DNA of 64,000 bases from Triplophysa rosa (GCF_024868665.1 NC_079900.1:3374730-3438729), one strand, 5' to 3'. Counted from the first letter of the stretch, positions 12,040 to 25,555 are shown. Numbers and translations: made by a program. Notes: generated by a model not told the origin, from the letters alone.

Positions 12040-13625
12040 TCAGGCCAAGGAAAGCTTGGCGATCCCCACGGCAACCAAAGACTCATTCAGCCATCCAGTA
12101 ATACCTTCACCACACAACGTTCAGTGACAAAGCCTAAACCGCGCCACGGACCCCCAGTGCCAGGGCCGGCGTGCCCCAGACCCTCTCCGCCAAATCTCGC
12201 CACAACAAGACCGCGGTTGAACTGCGTCCCTTCAAGACCTGCCATCAAATCCTCTCTGCGGGCTGCAGCCGTGCAGCGGAAATCCAGGCATGTTCAGATT
12301 TTGACAATCGAGAAGGCACCATGAAAACCACACTGCACACAGGAGCAGAAAGAGAGAAAGGCTGGTAGTTACCATTTTGCACTCTCATCATAAATTTGGC
12401 ACGCCGTTCAGGATAGAAAAAATCCGCCCGCACCAGTTCTTTGCCACTCACGCCGAAACAACAACTGCTGGCTTGGCAGAGAGGAAGAATTGGCAAAAAA
12501 AAGTTGGGTAAATGTGAAAGAAGCCTGGAGGAGCTCCAACTGCCGGCGGAAAGAAGTTAATTTCAAGATTGTGAAATTTCTTTCGAAATATTTCTAGCGC
12601 TGTGCTTCGCTGAAAAGGCTTCCAGGTAAAAAAATTATAACTGCCAAAAAAAATACAAAATAAAAGAGACAAAGGTCGCAGTTCTCAAAATAAACCCTTC
12701 ACGTTCCCAAAAAAAAAATCTAAACAATGCAGGAAAAAAATCCTTGGCAAAGTGCAATGAGTTTTCTTAGATCTCAGAGTCCTGTAGAAGACTCAGAGAC
12801 GCGTTACACGCATAACGCATGCACACACGCGCACGCATGCATACGCGCTCCTGCAACGAAAGGGTGGGGGGGGGGTAGGGGAGCTGGCTAATGCAAAGCA
12901 CAGAATACGGGCAGAAAAAAAAGAAGCGAATCAATGTTGGACGAGCTCGCAGGACCGCTGGCAAACGCGAGTGCGTCTGCTTTTTTTACTCCTTTTCTCT
13001 CCAACTCTCTCTCTCTCTCTCGTTCGCCCGCATGCTCTCTCTCTCGTTCCTTCCTTAACTATTGCCTGATTCTTTGCCAACACGAGTAGGGCCCACCTAT
13101 TTGGCAACGAGATGCCTGTAGCTCAGCCAATACGTTAGCTAGAAGAGCTGAAAGGGAGGGGAAAAGGGGGGATGGGGGGAATGAAAGAGAGAGAGACAGA
13201 GGTAGAGAGAGTGCACGCTGTCCAGTCCGATGGCGCACAATTTGCCAGTTTGACAAGTTCCTATCTGCCACGGAGGCAAAGTTCAGCATCCCGTCAACCT
13301 CGTCACGGCAACCGTGCCCTTAAGTCACAGTCGTGGTCACCGTGGTCACCATCGCCGTGGCTACTCCACCCTCCCCTCTCCCGGCTTGTGCTGTGCCACC
13401 TTGGCACAGGGCGATGAGAGAAAGCACACAGCTCCCCAACACTCCCAGCAGACCCTGCAGCCGGCAGCTGCTCGTGGATTTAACGCCCGAGACAAAGGCG
13501 AGGGCACCGCGAACCCGTCGCATCTCTAATTTAAAACAAACATACGCTGCGTTCGTCTATTACAACACCGGCCAAAGGAAAGGAGATAGAATGTCTTACC
13601 CAAAGTTGATCGTTTTGCCAAGTTG
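12040..13625. promoter_or_regulatory. Cluster of NFI half-sites upstream of exon 2
   Basis: By eye I count thirteen TTGGC or GCCAA pentamers, at 12044, 12056, 12189, 12473, 12490, 12643, 12744, 13076, 13101, 13126, 13401, 13571 and 13617. Random sequence of this length should hold about three. Those at 13076, 13101 and 13126 are spaced exactly 25 bp apart in alternating orientation. NFI proteins bind this half-site, so an autoregulatory element or alternative promoter is plausible. Repeats are largely absent here. Confidence 0.4.
12373..12375 (-). CDS. nfix: Weak candidate alternative nfix start exon (ATG only)
   Basis: The minus strand reads GTGCAAAATG|GTAACT about 1 kb upstream of exon 2. 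As at 48536, splicing would give M-DEFHPF with A at -3 and G at +4. The donor GTAACT is acceptable but not ideal. It sits inside a cluster of NFI half-sites that could act as a nearby promoter. Nothing else proves transcription here and chance is a real possibility. Confidence 0.25.
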
Positions 13626-13822
13626 TCTGGTATAGAGTAGAATTCGCTGCAACAGAAATCATTCTTCACATCACAGTCAGGTGAGAGCTCTCCGAATCAG
13701 TGCGGTAGGGAATGTGCCACACAAGTGGAGTTTCTGGTATTTCAGCATCCTCTGACCATTAGAAGAGAGTTGTGGAGGTGAAATGCCGTGGTTTGCTATG
13801 CCACTCTCTCATAAGCGTGGAC

Positions 13823-14126
13823 CTTTAAAGGGATAGTTCACCCAAATATGAACATTATTTCAGCATTTACTCACCCTCACGTCATTCCAAATCGGTATGG
13901 CTTTCTTTCTTCCGCAGAACGCAAAAGAAGATATTTTGAAGAACGTTGGAAACCAAACAACACTGATCCACATTGACTTCCACTGTATGGACACGAAACC
14001 ACCGAGACTTTTCTCAAAATATCTTCATTTGTGCTCAACAGAAGAAAAAGCCATACATGTCTTAAATGACACGAGGGTGAAGAAATATGACAAAAATAAC
14101 ATTTTTGGGTGCACTATCCCTTTAAG
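13823..14126 (+). repeat. Palindromic cyprinid-type interspersed repeat, copy 2 (near full length)
   Basis: It begins TTTAAAGGGATAGTTCACCC and ends with the complement GGTGCACTATCCCTTTAA. Inner blocks are GAAGATATTTTGAAGAACG and TCTCAAAATATCTTC, also complementary. It is therefore a foldback, MITE-like unit of about 300 bp. No autonomous partner is present. Confidence 0.9.
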
Positions 14127-17100
14127 TGTGCAAATGAGACCATAAATCACTCAACCGTCCAGTACAAACAATCTCCTACATATGCACCCAACCAACATCA
14201 CATAAAGTTCTCATGAAATCACCCAAGACAACGCTATCTAGTTTTAAAATCACTGACAGACCACTCTTACAAAAAAATGCTGGATTAGCAAACACATGCA
14301 AATATCTGTTAAATGACAGAAGAGGAGACCATCACTCTTTAACTCTTTATCAGTGTTTGCTCTTTCAAACCAGAGTCTATGTGTCAAACCCAACACCTGC
14401 TTGGGGTCTCTAATAAGATGCTAATTGAAGCGCACAAGCAGAATTTGTTTATGAATGCATTTGTTCAATAAAAGCGGCACCTTTATTTTAAACAATCCCC
14501 TCTCTGTTTGAAACACAGGCCTTAATGGCTTCCTCTAGTGCTACCAGTGTGAGTATGAGATAATGAGCTCCTGATCAACATGTGCATCTGAAAACTCAGT
14601 CGCGCCTGAAGCGCTAAAGCACTTGTGCCATATAACAAACAGCTTCAGGGAATAGGCCGAAACGACGCGCTTTCATTCACTATTGCTTGCCTCATTTCTC
14701 CCAAAAATAAAATACGAAAAATATACATTTTTTAAATAATATATATCAATATAAATAAATAAATAACAAACAAATAATAAAACTTTTGAATTTTAAAATT
14801 CTGAAGTACCGGCGCAAATCGCGCTACGCAGAGAACCAAAAACCATTACTGAATGATGAGGACAGAACTGAAAAGAACAATTATTTTGTTAGGACTATAA
14901 TTTTATATTATATATTTTATATAATTTTTTGTTGTAAAATCCGAATCTAAAGTCGGAATCTGTTGTAAAAAAAAAGCAGGTATATCAATGATTTGAAACC
15001 AGATATAATGCGCAATGCTTGCTTGGCAACCTTAAACAGCGTAATCTATACGAATTTATTATCTATAAATACTTTATATTAAACACTAGTGTCTTGTAAA
15101 ATCTTGCCATTGTTTTAATAAACGCAGAAAACTACTCGATGGCACAATTTGAAGTAGTTTTAGCAATGTTAGACCACGTGCCGTCTCGTGACCTCATGTT
15201 TAGCTTTCATTTGCGTCTGTCACTTTTCAATAGAAACGGCACACGATTAAAAAACTGACAATTATTAAAAAGTATTTTGAAAACACATTGCGGATCATAA
15301 TTCTTTCTAAACCTGCATCCCTCCTGTCTGCGCAAATGTTTATTCCAACAATAGTAAAAATGGCATAACTCATAACCTGTTTTCTTGCCAAAGAAGAGCC
15401 CACACAAGCAAATCTACCCAACATAAAGGGTCAAATAAAATAAGCAGAAATGTTAAAGGTAGACTTTTAACGTTTAGCAACTTTTTTTCTGAACGTTTGT
15501 GCCAAACATCCTCAGCGGCGCGTCACTTGCGCGTCACGTCCGCGGTTTTGACCACAAATTATGAGAAGCGCGAGATCTCTGCCAGCTCAATTAAAAATAA
15601 ACTCTCTTATTTGCCTCTACAATATTAATGCTTAAAGAGAGAGAAGACATCATCTCTCAGCAGTGTGCCAGCAGTCGGGTGGAAATGAACGAGCTGGAAA
15701 GCGCGTTTGGAGTCGAGCGCCAGAGAATCCTTTCTGTTAGTTCGTCACCGTCAGTAAAATCAATTAATATTAACAAAAACACACCCAAACACCTTCAAAT
15801 CAATGCAGATAAATTCCAATTTGGCCAAAGAAAATTAGTTGATCTTCCAAGCATGCATAATTGTGAATAATGTATCCGAATTGAATAATTTCGCTGCTTT
15901 AAAAAATACGAGGCGAAATTATTGGCATATAGGCCTATTCTTGGCAAATACATTTCCTGGCATAATACGTTAAAAATGCATAGGCTACACGGAAGTCACA
16001 CAACCCCTAAAATGAATGTGAACTGTGTTACATTCAGAGATGCGAGAGGAAAAATAAATCTGCCTTTTTTCATTTTCTTTTCTTTTCGTTAATAAGACGC
16101 ATCTGGTTTATCAAGTCTGATTGGTTCAGGTAACATAGATCCATAAATAATTATTTTAGATATTACATCTACATTATATAAGAAAGAACAGCGTTCAACG
16201 CAAGTTTACACTAAGACCTGCTGTAAAGTTGGCAAAGTTGCACAGCTTCTATAACAACAAGGAATAATCATTAGCCATACTTTTACTAAGCTGGCGCAAC
16301 AATAAAGAAAAACCTTGAAAAACCATCATAAACATTGGAAGACTTACATAAACACCACGATCTTGTTTCAATAATCCACAAGAAAAAAAAAAAACATCGC
16401 ATCTCACATCTCCGCCTGGCAATTCAATCAAACCCGAGAAAGTGCAGTTGTCTTTAGGATAACTGGATATTGATGCATTCTCCTTTTTCCTGGAAGTTTT
16501 CTGTTTAAACGCTTTATATTCCGTTTCTGAAAATAATGATGTGGAGTTCAGGCGCATTTAACAGGTTATTTAGAGAAAAGGAGTGAAATGATATTGGACT
16601 AGGATGGGAGATGAATTAAATTACAACTCGACGCGTACAAATAACTTAATATAAAAATAACAATGTAATTTAACAGAAATAGGCTGAGCTAAAACGAAAC
16701 GTCAGTAATTTAGTGCAACATAAAAGCTTATTATATTCAGGTTGCAGATAAGATCACGTTCGTGAAACCAGAGGAATTAAACATTGCGACTAAAGACAGA
16801 AAATAATGAAATATCTTCGTTTCTTCATTTGTCATATAATTAAAGTAAAAAATTAGCTCTTCCATCGCCGATATTGTTATTAAATTATTATCATCATCAT
16901 CATTATTAGGGTAAAATTAAGGTGACAACGATGTATGGCTCTTGATACTAAACAATAAAAACATCAGAACACCAATTTCCTAACATCATAATCCAAGTCA
17001 AGCCTGTTTCGGCAAAAAAAACCTTTGTGTTTCCAAACTGATGTGGAACATTAAAGTGATGGATGGCTTTAATGAAAGCCAAAAAACGTTTTAAAGCACA

Positions 17101-18870
17101 AATGTACTGTATTATATTTAACACATGGTATTTGTGGATTTCTTTCTTTATCTATCCTTCAAGTTTGATGAAAGAGATCAAGTTGCCCACTGCGCCTCTC
17201 TGACCTCTGACCTGGGGGAGTGACCATGAAACTCCACAATGAAGACACACACAATGCCTGATTCTGCCCATTTATGAGAAACAAGAGAAAGACACGATAA
17301 GAATAAAACTGAAGAATTAAGAGACAAAGAGGCTGATGTGGTTTTGGAAAGAATGAGAGAGACATGCCTCAAATGAGACAGTAAAAGGCAGATTAAAAGT
17401 GATAAATAGCAACATGACAGACTTTGAGGGAGGTGGAGATTGCGGAGAATCATCTGCTAACGTATGCGATGGTGAGGACGCCGGTCCAGACATGCCAGCG
17501 TGCCAGCATGGACCAAAGCACGGCCGTAAAGAGACACTGGATAACACACAACCTCACACATGAGAGGCAGGGGCCGTGTGTGAATGCGTGTTAGAAACAG
17601 GTGTGTAAATTGGCACAGGTAAGGCGCAGCGTGCCCGTCTGCCCCTCCTCTCGCTGGCATTTTGCTGCGGGTCTGTTTTGATTTCTAAAAGACAGACTCT
17701 GATGAGTCAGGCGCTGTAAAAACTGGACGTGCTGACATGCTCTTGCAGAGTGACATCACTTGCTCTCAGCGCAATACACACCTGTGGATTTCTAAACAAA
17801 AAGATCGTGTATAAAATCCCATTGTGACATAGGGAAGATGTTTTCACTGTATCTTAAAAAGTACACGATTTTGAGTTTTAATGATAGAAATCTTTGTTTG
17901 AAGTAAGGAATAAAGTGTTATGCATATATACAGAAATAGAGTAAAAAAACTGACAACTACCCAAGTCTGTCATGTTTCTGTAAATTCTGGATTTTGGAAG
18001 CACAAAATCTCTTTACTGTCAGTTTAACGGTTTCACAGGTCCATTTACGAATCTCTCTCTTTCAAACTGTATTTTATTACCACCTGCTTTACTCCTCCAG
18101 TGACGAATGCAAATTTGAGTTTTTAATCGAATTGTAGCGTTCCCCATAAACCTCGGGCCGTGCCCGTGCAGATCGTGGCTTGCCTGCGATGCAAGCATGA
18201 AAACTGTAGCTGTGTTCGGCGGTGTTTGCAATTACCCCAGTTTACAAACCAGCACATTACTACGTGTGAAAAATCTGTAAGCAATTTGTGGCAGTGGAGA
18301 GAGGAATGGCACATGTATCCCAGAGGGCCTCGAGGGACGCGGTCTCCGGAGCGCCGGGGAAAGCTCTGCGCTGAGGGAAGATGCATGCAAATAATTACCC
18401 CGAAAGTCATTTGTCAACACATTTTCTGAACCTGACGTGAGAATAGTCGAGGTGCGTTGGATTTCAAGGAAAGCTTACTGTACTCTACTAAAAGGAAGTT
18501 CTAGGACAGATTACATCTGCAGAATTTTCCATTGAAGCACGTAGCGTCATACCGTTTTATCCAGCAGATCTACTCAACCTCTAGCAATTTAGCAGTGATA
18601 ACATCTCTTACGCCTTGACTAAACGGTGATGTCATACGTGCCCACGCTTTTCTTTTACCTCGCTAACAGGAGGAACAAAATTGCACATAATGCAATTTAA
18701 ACGCCGATGGCTTGGGATAAAAATCATTATTATTGTATTTATTATTTCCGGAGTAGGTGTTAGTTTACCAAAAACAAACAAAAGCAACAGGGTGAGCTGA
18801 CGGCTAGAGATTTTGTACGATTGATTGAACTATAAAGCCGATTCGAATCTCAAGGATTTTAATATCATTT
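14127..18870. other. Intron 1 sequence, no gene seen
   Basis: Mostly AT-rich with no recognisable exon. 15440-15740 and 18140-18400 are less AT-rich. None of the open frames (up to about 100 codons) has a recognisable domain or flanking splice structure. Confidence 0.5.
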
Positions 18871-19595
18871 AAAGTGATGGACCGATATATTGCCTTGGCC
18901 GATACATCGGCCGATATTTGGAAGTTTTTAGTTAATAAAATGCTAATGTATTTTTACAAATGGACATTTTATTTGTAAAAATGCCACTAAGATGTCAAGC
19001 AGGCATTTGCCACTTAGTGATGTAATATGACCACAGTAAAATGGGTTGTGTGAGGTAGATGAGATGCAAAAATTGTATGGTAAGTATCAATAATATATTT
19101 AAATTGCTAGATTTCATTTTACGCCATGTTTAGCTGCCCAAAATTAATATAATGTCATGTGTGGACCTCATCATGTGTTCAAGTGTGTTACTGTTACGCG
19201 TTGCTTACTGATGACAGACGATGAGGTGGAAGTAATCCACAAAGTTTAATGAACAGGTAAACATAACATAACTTGTGTTAGACTCGACAACGAACTAAGG
19301 AAGACAGGGCTTAAATACACAGATAACGATTAACTAATAATGTCCAAATGATGGGGATCAGGTGAGACGGGTGCAAAGGATTATGGGGAGTGTAGTCCGG
19401 TGTAAAACGAGGGCAGACAGTGGATGGTGACAGTTACTGCGCAATACACAATAATTGTTCATTTAGTTTCACCAATTTTCTGTATGTCTCTCATTTACTC
19501 ATTTAATTGCATTTGTGTTATATCGGCCAATCGGACACAGTGCTTTCTTAATATCGGTATCGGCCATTAAAAAACCCATATAGGTCGACCACTAG
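18871..19595. mobile_element. hAT-like element with TATCGGCC-rich ends, interrupted
   Basis: The left end AAAGTGATGGACCGATATAT and the complement of the right end, CTAGTGGTCGACCTATAT, form imperfect inverted termini. Both ends carry repeated ATCGGCCGATA blocks. The interior is non-coding and interrupted by an LTR-like insert at 19192-19432. A clear target duplication is not seen, so the class rests on similarity to the element at 37029. Confidence 0.6.
19192..19432. mobile_element. Probable solo LTR (241 bp) with 5-bp target duplication
   Basis: The segment starts TGTTACGCG and ends GGTGACA, so it has TG...CA termini, and is flanked on both sides by GTTAC (19187-19191 and 19433-19437). These are the signatures of an LTR retrotransposon. 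No internal coding region remains, so it is best read as a solo LTR. Confidence 0.6.
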
Positions 19596-21049
19596 TCATT
19601 TTACTTGGGTCTTTGTTAATTCCAACCTCTTATTAAATCATTGTGACAACACCTGGACACGCTAGAAACGTAAAACTCTATTTCTTCCGGTCTGCAATAG
19701 GAAGTGACCTGAAGATTCAAACAATTTTCTATGGTTTCTCTATTATTAACAAAGCGAAACATAATTAGAAAAAAGTTATTTTTTGTCATTCTGGTCTGCT
19801 AGTTGCATTGTTACTAAGCATTATCAGAAACCGAGGCAACTGAACTTGTGTCCGATATACAGTACAGCCGAGATGTCGTCACGGCCCGATGCACCTGACT
19901 GACAAACACTGATTTCATGTGCACACGGAGGCTGCGGGGAACACAAAAAATCCTTTCAAAACTTGAATGTCTTTGCTTTACATTCACATAAACGCAGAAG
20001 AAATGCCTGCCTATCCCATTCATAATTCTTGCACATTTTTCATACACCAAAGCCAAACCAATTTTTCCCAACGAGGCTTGCCTGAGACTCTGAGAATAGC
20101 AACACACACAGCGGGAACTCACAGACAATATCCGCAAGCACCATGCACTTCGTGCCACCGCAGCGTTACAGAGCTGACCGCCGCTTTGATGACATCATCC
20201 AACTGCGCCCGCTCTGCACCGGGTCGAAGCTGCCTCCATCAAAATCCTCTGATTGGTTGGCAGGATATACTGCATGTAAATAGATTATTCGCTGTGCAAA
20301 AATTCTCAGGAACGATGGCCAGAGTCACGTATAAGGTTGAATACATTAACAAACTGATGGTGTGTCGTGGGCTCATGCATCTGAAATTGAAACGCTTACA
20401 GGGCAAAAACTTACAGCATAAAGTGTGACACAGATAAGAAGCATTTGAAAAGTAAAACAGATGCTCCCGCGGACGCACGCGCGTAAACGCAGACTCGCAC
20501 GGGCACTACAGTTGCCGAGTGTTGAACGCTTCGCAATCAAAGAAATAAAGGGGCAATCTAGCACACAAACAAGAGATTCCCCATCGCCGCTGCCAACAAA
20601 CCGGGCCCTCCTCTCACAGAACAAGGGATGCACTATTGACTAACCCCCCCTCACCTCCCCCCACTATTTTTCTCTCTTCAGTCGCCCCTCTGCCAGTCTG
20701 CGAGGCGTGATGCCAACCCTTTCCACTGCCGGGCACTCTGCCCTGCCCTTTATGCAAATGCTTCACTGTCATCCCCAAATCACAACCCCTACTGTCTGCT
20801 CTTTACCATATCTGTGGCTCTCTCCCTCTCTGTCTTTTTAAGCAGTCGTATGTTGTCTCTGTTTAACACCTTCTGTATCCACACCTCAATGTCACACAGT
20901 CTCTGCCCCTGATGCCCGTACTGTCTCTTTAAATCTCCGACTCATTCATGATCAAGCGATGTTTAATTGAAAGAGAAGCTGGAAATAATCACAGAAAACG
21001 AAATGCTTCGGTAGTTTATTATTCCTTATTTAGTGCATACACTCTTAAA
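19596..21049. other. Intron 1 sequence, no gene seen
   Basis: 20090-20640 has moderate GC. 20640-20830 is C-rich with an ATGCAAAT octamer at about 20752 and looks like possible conserved regulatory DNA. No exon is recognised. Confidence 0.45.
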
Positions 21050-21284
21050 AATAAAGGTGGTTCAAAAGGTTCTTCGATGCCATAAAAGAACCCTTTTTGT
21101 CTGAACGGTTCCATAAAGAGCCCTTAACATTCAAAGAACCTTTCTTTCTTCACAAAACTTTGTGGCGAAAAAAGGTTCTTCAGATTATGAAAAGATAGAG
21201 ATAGATCTTTAAAGAACCTTTGAAAAATGGTTCTTCTATGGCATCGCTGTGAAGAACCTTTTAAGCGCCTTTATTTTTAAGAGT
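21050..21284. mobile_element. Palindromic MITE, AAAGGTTCTT family, copy 1
   Basis: It starts CACTCTTAAAAATAAAGGTG and ends CCTTTATTTTTAAGAGT, the inverted complement. The interior repeats GGTTCTTC and AAGAACC in mirrored order. This is a well-populated fish foldback element. Confidence 0.88.
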
Positions 21285-22129
21285 TTAAAGGGAACATATC
21301 GTCGCTGTCCTTCCGAAACCTCGGATGTCCAAATTTTCAGGAAACGTAAAAAAGTGATTAGATACTGTGCTGTCAAAGTTGACAATCACTTTGTAATACG
21401 TTTTATCGGTAAGATATTAGCAAAACGCAGCAAAAAACATATGGGGTGACTAATAATAATGATGATAAAATATAAAAGTCACAAAATATGGAGAAGGACA
21501 TGAGGTTTCAGAAGGCCAGCAATATGTGAAAAAAACTAATATATATAATATAAATGCTAGTTGCTAACTAGATTGTAAGGAATAGCATTCACGCTCTGAC
21601 ACTCAAACTCTTATCTGAATGGCTGTACTCGGAGCGCGGTGAGAAATTAAACACCCTTTTCCTATCTGTAAATACGACTGCCCACATCCCTTTCCCCATT
21701 TCCTGCTAAAACATCCTCCTGCTGAACGAATAAAGATCCAGTAAGTTAAGTTCACCTCTCCAGGAAACCAGCGAGCTGACGACAGACAGCAGTGGGAGGT
21801 CAAACAAAACAAAGAAACAGCCAAACGTGACAACCTGCAATGCTAATTAAATCTCAGAAAAGTTGGCCGAGTTAAAATAAGCAAACCTTGCTTCAATCCG
21901 ACCACATTTTGAATGTTAAATTGATTGATATGATTATACTCACCCCCGTGTCCCAAACACTGATATTTTTCTGGAAAACACAAACCGAGATATATATTTT
22001 TAATTTTCATGCTTTTTCCACACATTAACAAGTCACAATGGCCACTTCTGTCAAGGAAAGGACACAACAGTGTGCTATATCCTTAAGACATACGACAGAT
22101 TTATGACAAAAAGGATTTAAAGAGGTAAG

Positions 22130-22312
22130 TTCTTTCAAAAATGAAAATTCTGTCATCATTTACTCCCCCTCATGTCAACCTGTATGGCTTTCTTTTACCT
22201 GCAGAACAAAAAAGGAGATATTTTGAAGAATGTTGGTAACCGTTTTTCAAAATATCTTCTTTTGTGTTCCACACATACAGGTTTTGAATTTTTGAGGTGA
22301 ATTATCCTGTAA
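22130..22312 (+). repeat. Palindromic cyprinid-type interspersed repeat, copy 3 (partial)
   Basis: It has ATGAAAATTCTGTCATCATT, a TGTATGGCTTTCTTT box, GATATTTTGAAGAATGTTGG and TTTTGTGTTCCACACATACA in the family order, with the middle deleted. Confidence 0.8.
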
Positions 22313-22770
22313 TGGACATCAGTAATGGACATATCGATTCAGATAAAAAAAAAACAGTGTGAACCGACCGAATGCAGAAAAAGAATTTGACAAATATACA
22401 AATTATATGTCATTTCTGTTGGACGACTGTCATTTTTTTGTCTTTTTTAGATTGTCCTTTTCACAAGTTGTTCACAAGTAACATCATTAATTATCATTAC
22501 ATAAAAAACAGCTGCTTAAATATTTTAAGAGAAAGTAAGCATGACAAATGTTTTATTTTGTCCTAATGGCTAACACCGTCAAGTGCCGTTGCTAATGCCG
22601 CCTGAATTTAAAACCACAACCTCAATCCCAAATAGACCAATTCAAAGATCTTTGCATAATTGTTTTTATCTCTAAAATTTGTTGCGAGTTTTGCATTAAA
22701 AGTGCAGGTTAGCTGGCAACAACGACAAAGCAAAATTAAATAAAGCCATGGATAAAGACTCTTAACTATG

Positions 22771-22805
<35 letters not shown>

Positions 22806-23884
22806 CCTCCCATAATTGGGTTAGGGAACACAACCGCACCATTGTTTTTCCAGTGGAAGGATTGTACCAGCGGCATGCCTTTCTCACAACAAATGTATTT
22901 TAAGAGGGAAGACTTCTCTTTTGTTCAGTTACTCTTGTCACGTCTCATCCTTAACTAAGATCTTTTAGGAGAATGGGCGATCCTGCAGCCCACGTTTTCC
23001 ATAACTTGAGTACTTTCGCTATGATGTATTTATTTCAATGCTAACTGTAATAAGCTCGACTCGATGTGCATAAAACAGTTGCGTTACGGCCCAACCAAAC
23101 CCAAAAGGAGCACCGGTTGAAAACTGATGGTTTGAGAGCTGAAAATAAGTTGCAAGTCTGTTTTGATAGGGTCATAGACAGCACGGTGAAACAACAATGT
23201 TAAATGTAACTAATAAAACGCAACTATCCATATAATCATTCCTCGTTAAAGGGCAAAATACGCAAGGTTATGCATCTTTAAAACCCATATCTTTTATAGT
23301 TGTCATCAAACTCTTTGGTATTTTGGCACAGGTTCATCACTTGGTTGAACATTTCAGGCCCCGGTGGATAAACTCAACATCTGTGTAAGTCTTAAAGTAA
23401 AACCAGTTGACAATCACTGGTTCAAGCCGTGTAGCTTTTCAGCAAACACTACAGGCTGTGTTTCATAAAATAAAAAAAAACCTCAACAGTAAAACTATAA
23501 CATCCCCAAAAGTTTGACCTGATTAGGTTTCGTTCCTGGTTGCCGTTGCACATACGAAATGTCGACACGCTGCTGTAGATACGACATTCTTTACGCGTGA
23601 CTCTGGATTAAAAAGAGGCCTGATTTTCATGAGCGGCCGAAGCTGAACTTGATCTCTCGCTTGTGGTTTTCAACTGGCGCTGTGGAAGGCGGCCCGTTTC
23701 TGTGCCGTTTACGTTTTCTGCTTTCACATATGGCTCCTATTCCTCATGTATTTATCAGAGCTACGTCAGGCGCTCTGCAGCTGGGTGGAGAGCACGGCAG
23801 AGAGAGAGAGAGAAATTTTGAGAAAGGGCTAAAGTGATAAAAATCAGAAGAAATCGCAACAACCATCATAATGCATTGCTGTTG
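22313..23884. other. Intron 1 sequence, no gene seen
   Basis: It contains a (TC)n tract at 22771-22809 and otherwise unremarkable AT-rich DNA. 23560-23800 is slightly CpG-enriched. Confidence 0.5.
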
Positions 23885-24249
23885 TTAAAGTCCCAGTGAA
23901 ATAAAAAAATGACAATACTCATTTTTACATGAAATATTGCTGCGTTTATTGTAAATAGCGTATCAATGTGGGTCATTCTCTTTTTAAAATTCATGTGTCC
24001 TCATGAACTTCAGTAAATGCACTTCCAGCCTGTAGTGACTATCCATCTTAAATGACATATGTTAGACGGCTTGGGTGGAGCATCGGTTAACTCCTCCCCT
24101 TCAAATGTCAGTCTGCTGTTAATTCCATCCATAAAATGCACTGGCTGTATCGCAGTGAAAAAACGCAATCAACGCCCACTTTTTTCTCGGAAATGCGTCA
24201 AAATACGGAAGTAAGAAAGATCGCAACTTCTGGTTCACGTGGACTTTAA
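23885..24249. mobile_element. MITE-like element with TTAAAGTCC termini
   Basis: The left end reads TTAAAGTCCCAGTGAA. The complement of the right end reads TTAAAGTCCACGTGAA. The 365-bp interior is non-coding. Confidence 0.6.
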
Positions 24250-25336
24250 AGATGTTCATTTGTACATCATTTTTACACAGTTGCTAGGGTGTTGCTATAG
24301 ACTTCTACATGTTTTGCAGTCAAAAGGGCCTTATGGGTGGTCACTTTGGTACATTAAAAGGTTGTAAAACATCTCAGGTGTCATTCACGTCCGTGGCACA
24401 AACGGCGCAGGACGGGTTACTAGCCAAACGTAAACGCTCAGGGTTCGGGGCAAAAGAAATTCACCCAGCTCAGATAACAGTCTTTTCAGTCTGGGTTAAA
24501 CAAGGATAAGCCAACATTGGAAATCTCAACATGCCTGTTGTTTTGTAGCTCCAGGTTCATTTTATATGTTGTCTTGGGGTTAATTCGACCGCGCGCTTGG
24601 CCGCAGAAGTCGAGCGAAACGCTCCAAATGACTTCCTGGCTCGCGTCGGACTCCCAGAGCCGTGGCCAATGTCGTTCTTACTTTAGTATGGAAATAAAAA
24701 AATGACATATGAAAGCAAACACGAGTTAACGTAAGGAAGGCGATATGGAACTTTTCTTGGACCGCTCATCTTTTCTTTGTTTGTGTAAGTCACGGCACAT
24801 GGTGAATGTCATCCTGCATTAGGCCACCCTGAAATGTGTGTTTCGGGTTTCTTACATTTGTCTCAAAACCACCCAAAGCACAAAGAGAGCACGGGTAGAC
24901 CCTAGTTAGGATACTATTATTTCTCTAGAGACGTTTCCAATCAAATTTGGGGGGGAAATGGTATTATACACTAGACAAGATGGGATGAGAAAGACATTGC
25001 TTGAACCGAAGCGGAAATCGAAACAGCTGGACATCTGGTTATCTTTGAGGAGAACGGTCGGACGGGGAACAAAGCGTTTTTACTTGACCGGTTTGAAGCG
25101 CAGGGCCGTGATTAGTCCAACACGCACTCCACAGGGAGCCACAAACGCGACATCATGAGCTCACCCTGAGTTTGCTTCGTATCCAATTCCAGATCAAATG
25201 TAGAAGTGAATCTGTCCCAGAGCAGATCATAAACAAATGTGCACAAGGCTATAAAACCATTTTGTGCGAAGGCTTGAAACACAGGAAAGAACGTGGATGC
25301 CAATACGCTGAGCTACCCACCCATAAGACAAATCAC
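24250..25336. other. Intron 1 sequence, no gene seen
   Basis: Mixed composition with no recognisable exon and no repeat family that I recognise. Confidence 0.45.
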
Positions 25337-25500
25337 AAAATTTGATCTCATTAAAATCTCAGTTATATCTCACAGATATCAATAAGACGGAGGGCAAAAA
25401 AAGACCCAGAAATCTCAAAGTTTCAGAAGAGATATCAACAATGTTACAATATGAGCTTGGATTTGCCAAGATAGTCTGCAATCAAAATTCAAGAATACAG
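25337..25500 (-). repeat. GAGATCTC-type repeat fragment
   Basis: AAATCTCAAAGTTTCAGAAG followed by AGATATCAACAATG is a reverse-complement match to the TTGTTGAGATCTC/TTTGAAACTC core of the unit at 52935, and to a copy near 27455-27610. Confidence 0.4.
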
Positions 25501-25555
25501 CCGCAGAAAAAATTAAGAGACCATTTTAAAGACCATTTTCAGTTTTTCTGAATTC

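Noticed and set aside
20799..20812. ATATG|GTAAAG on the minus strand as another ATG-only start exon
   Set aside because: The donor is passable, but there is no CpG-rich context and nothing else sets it apart from chance.
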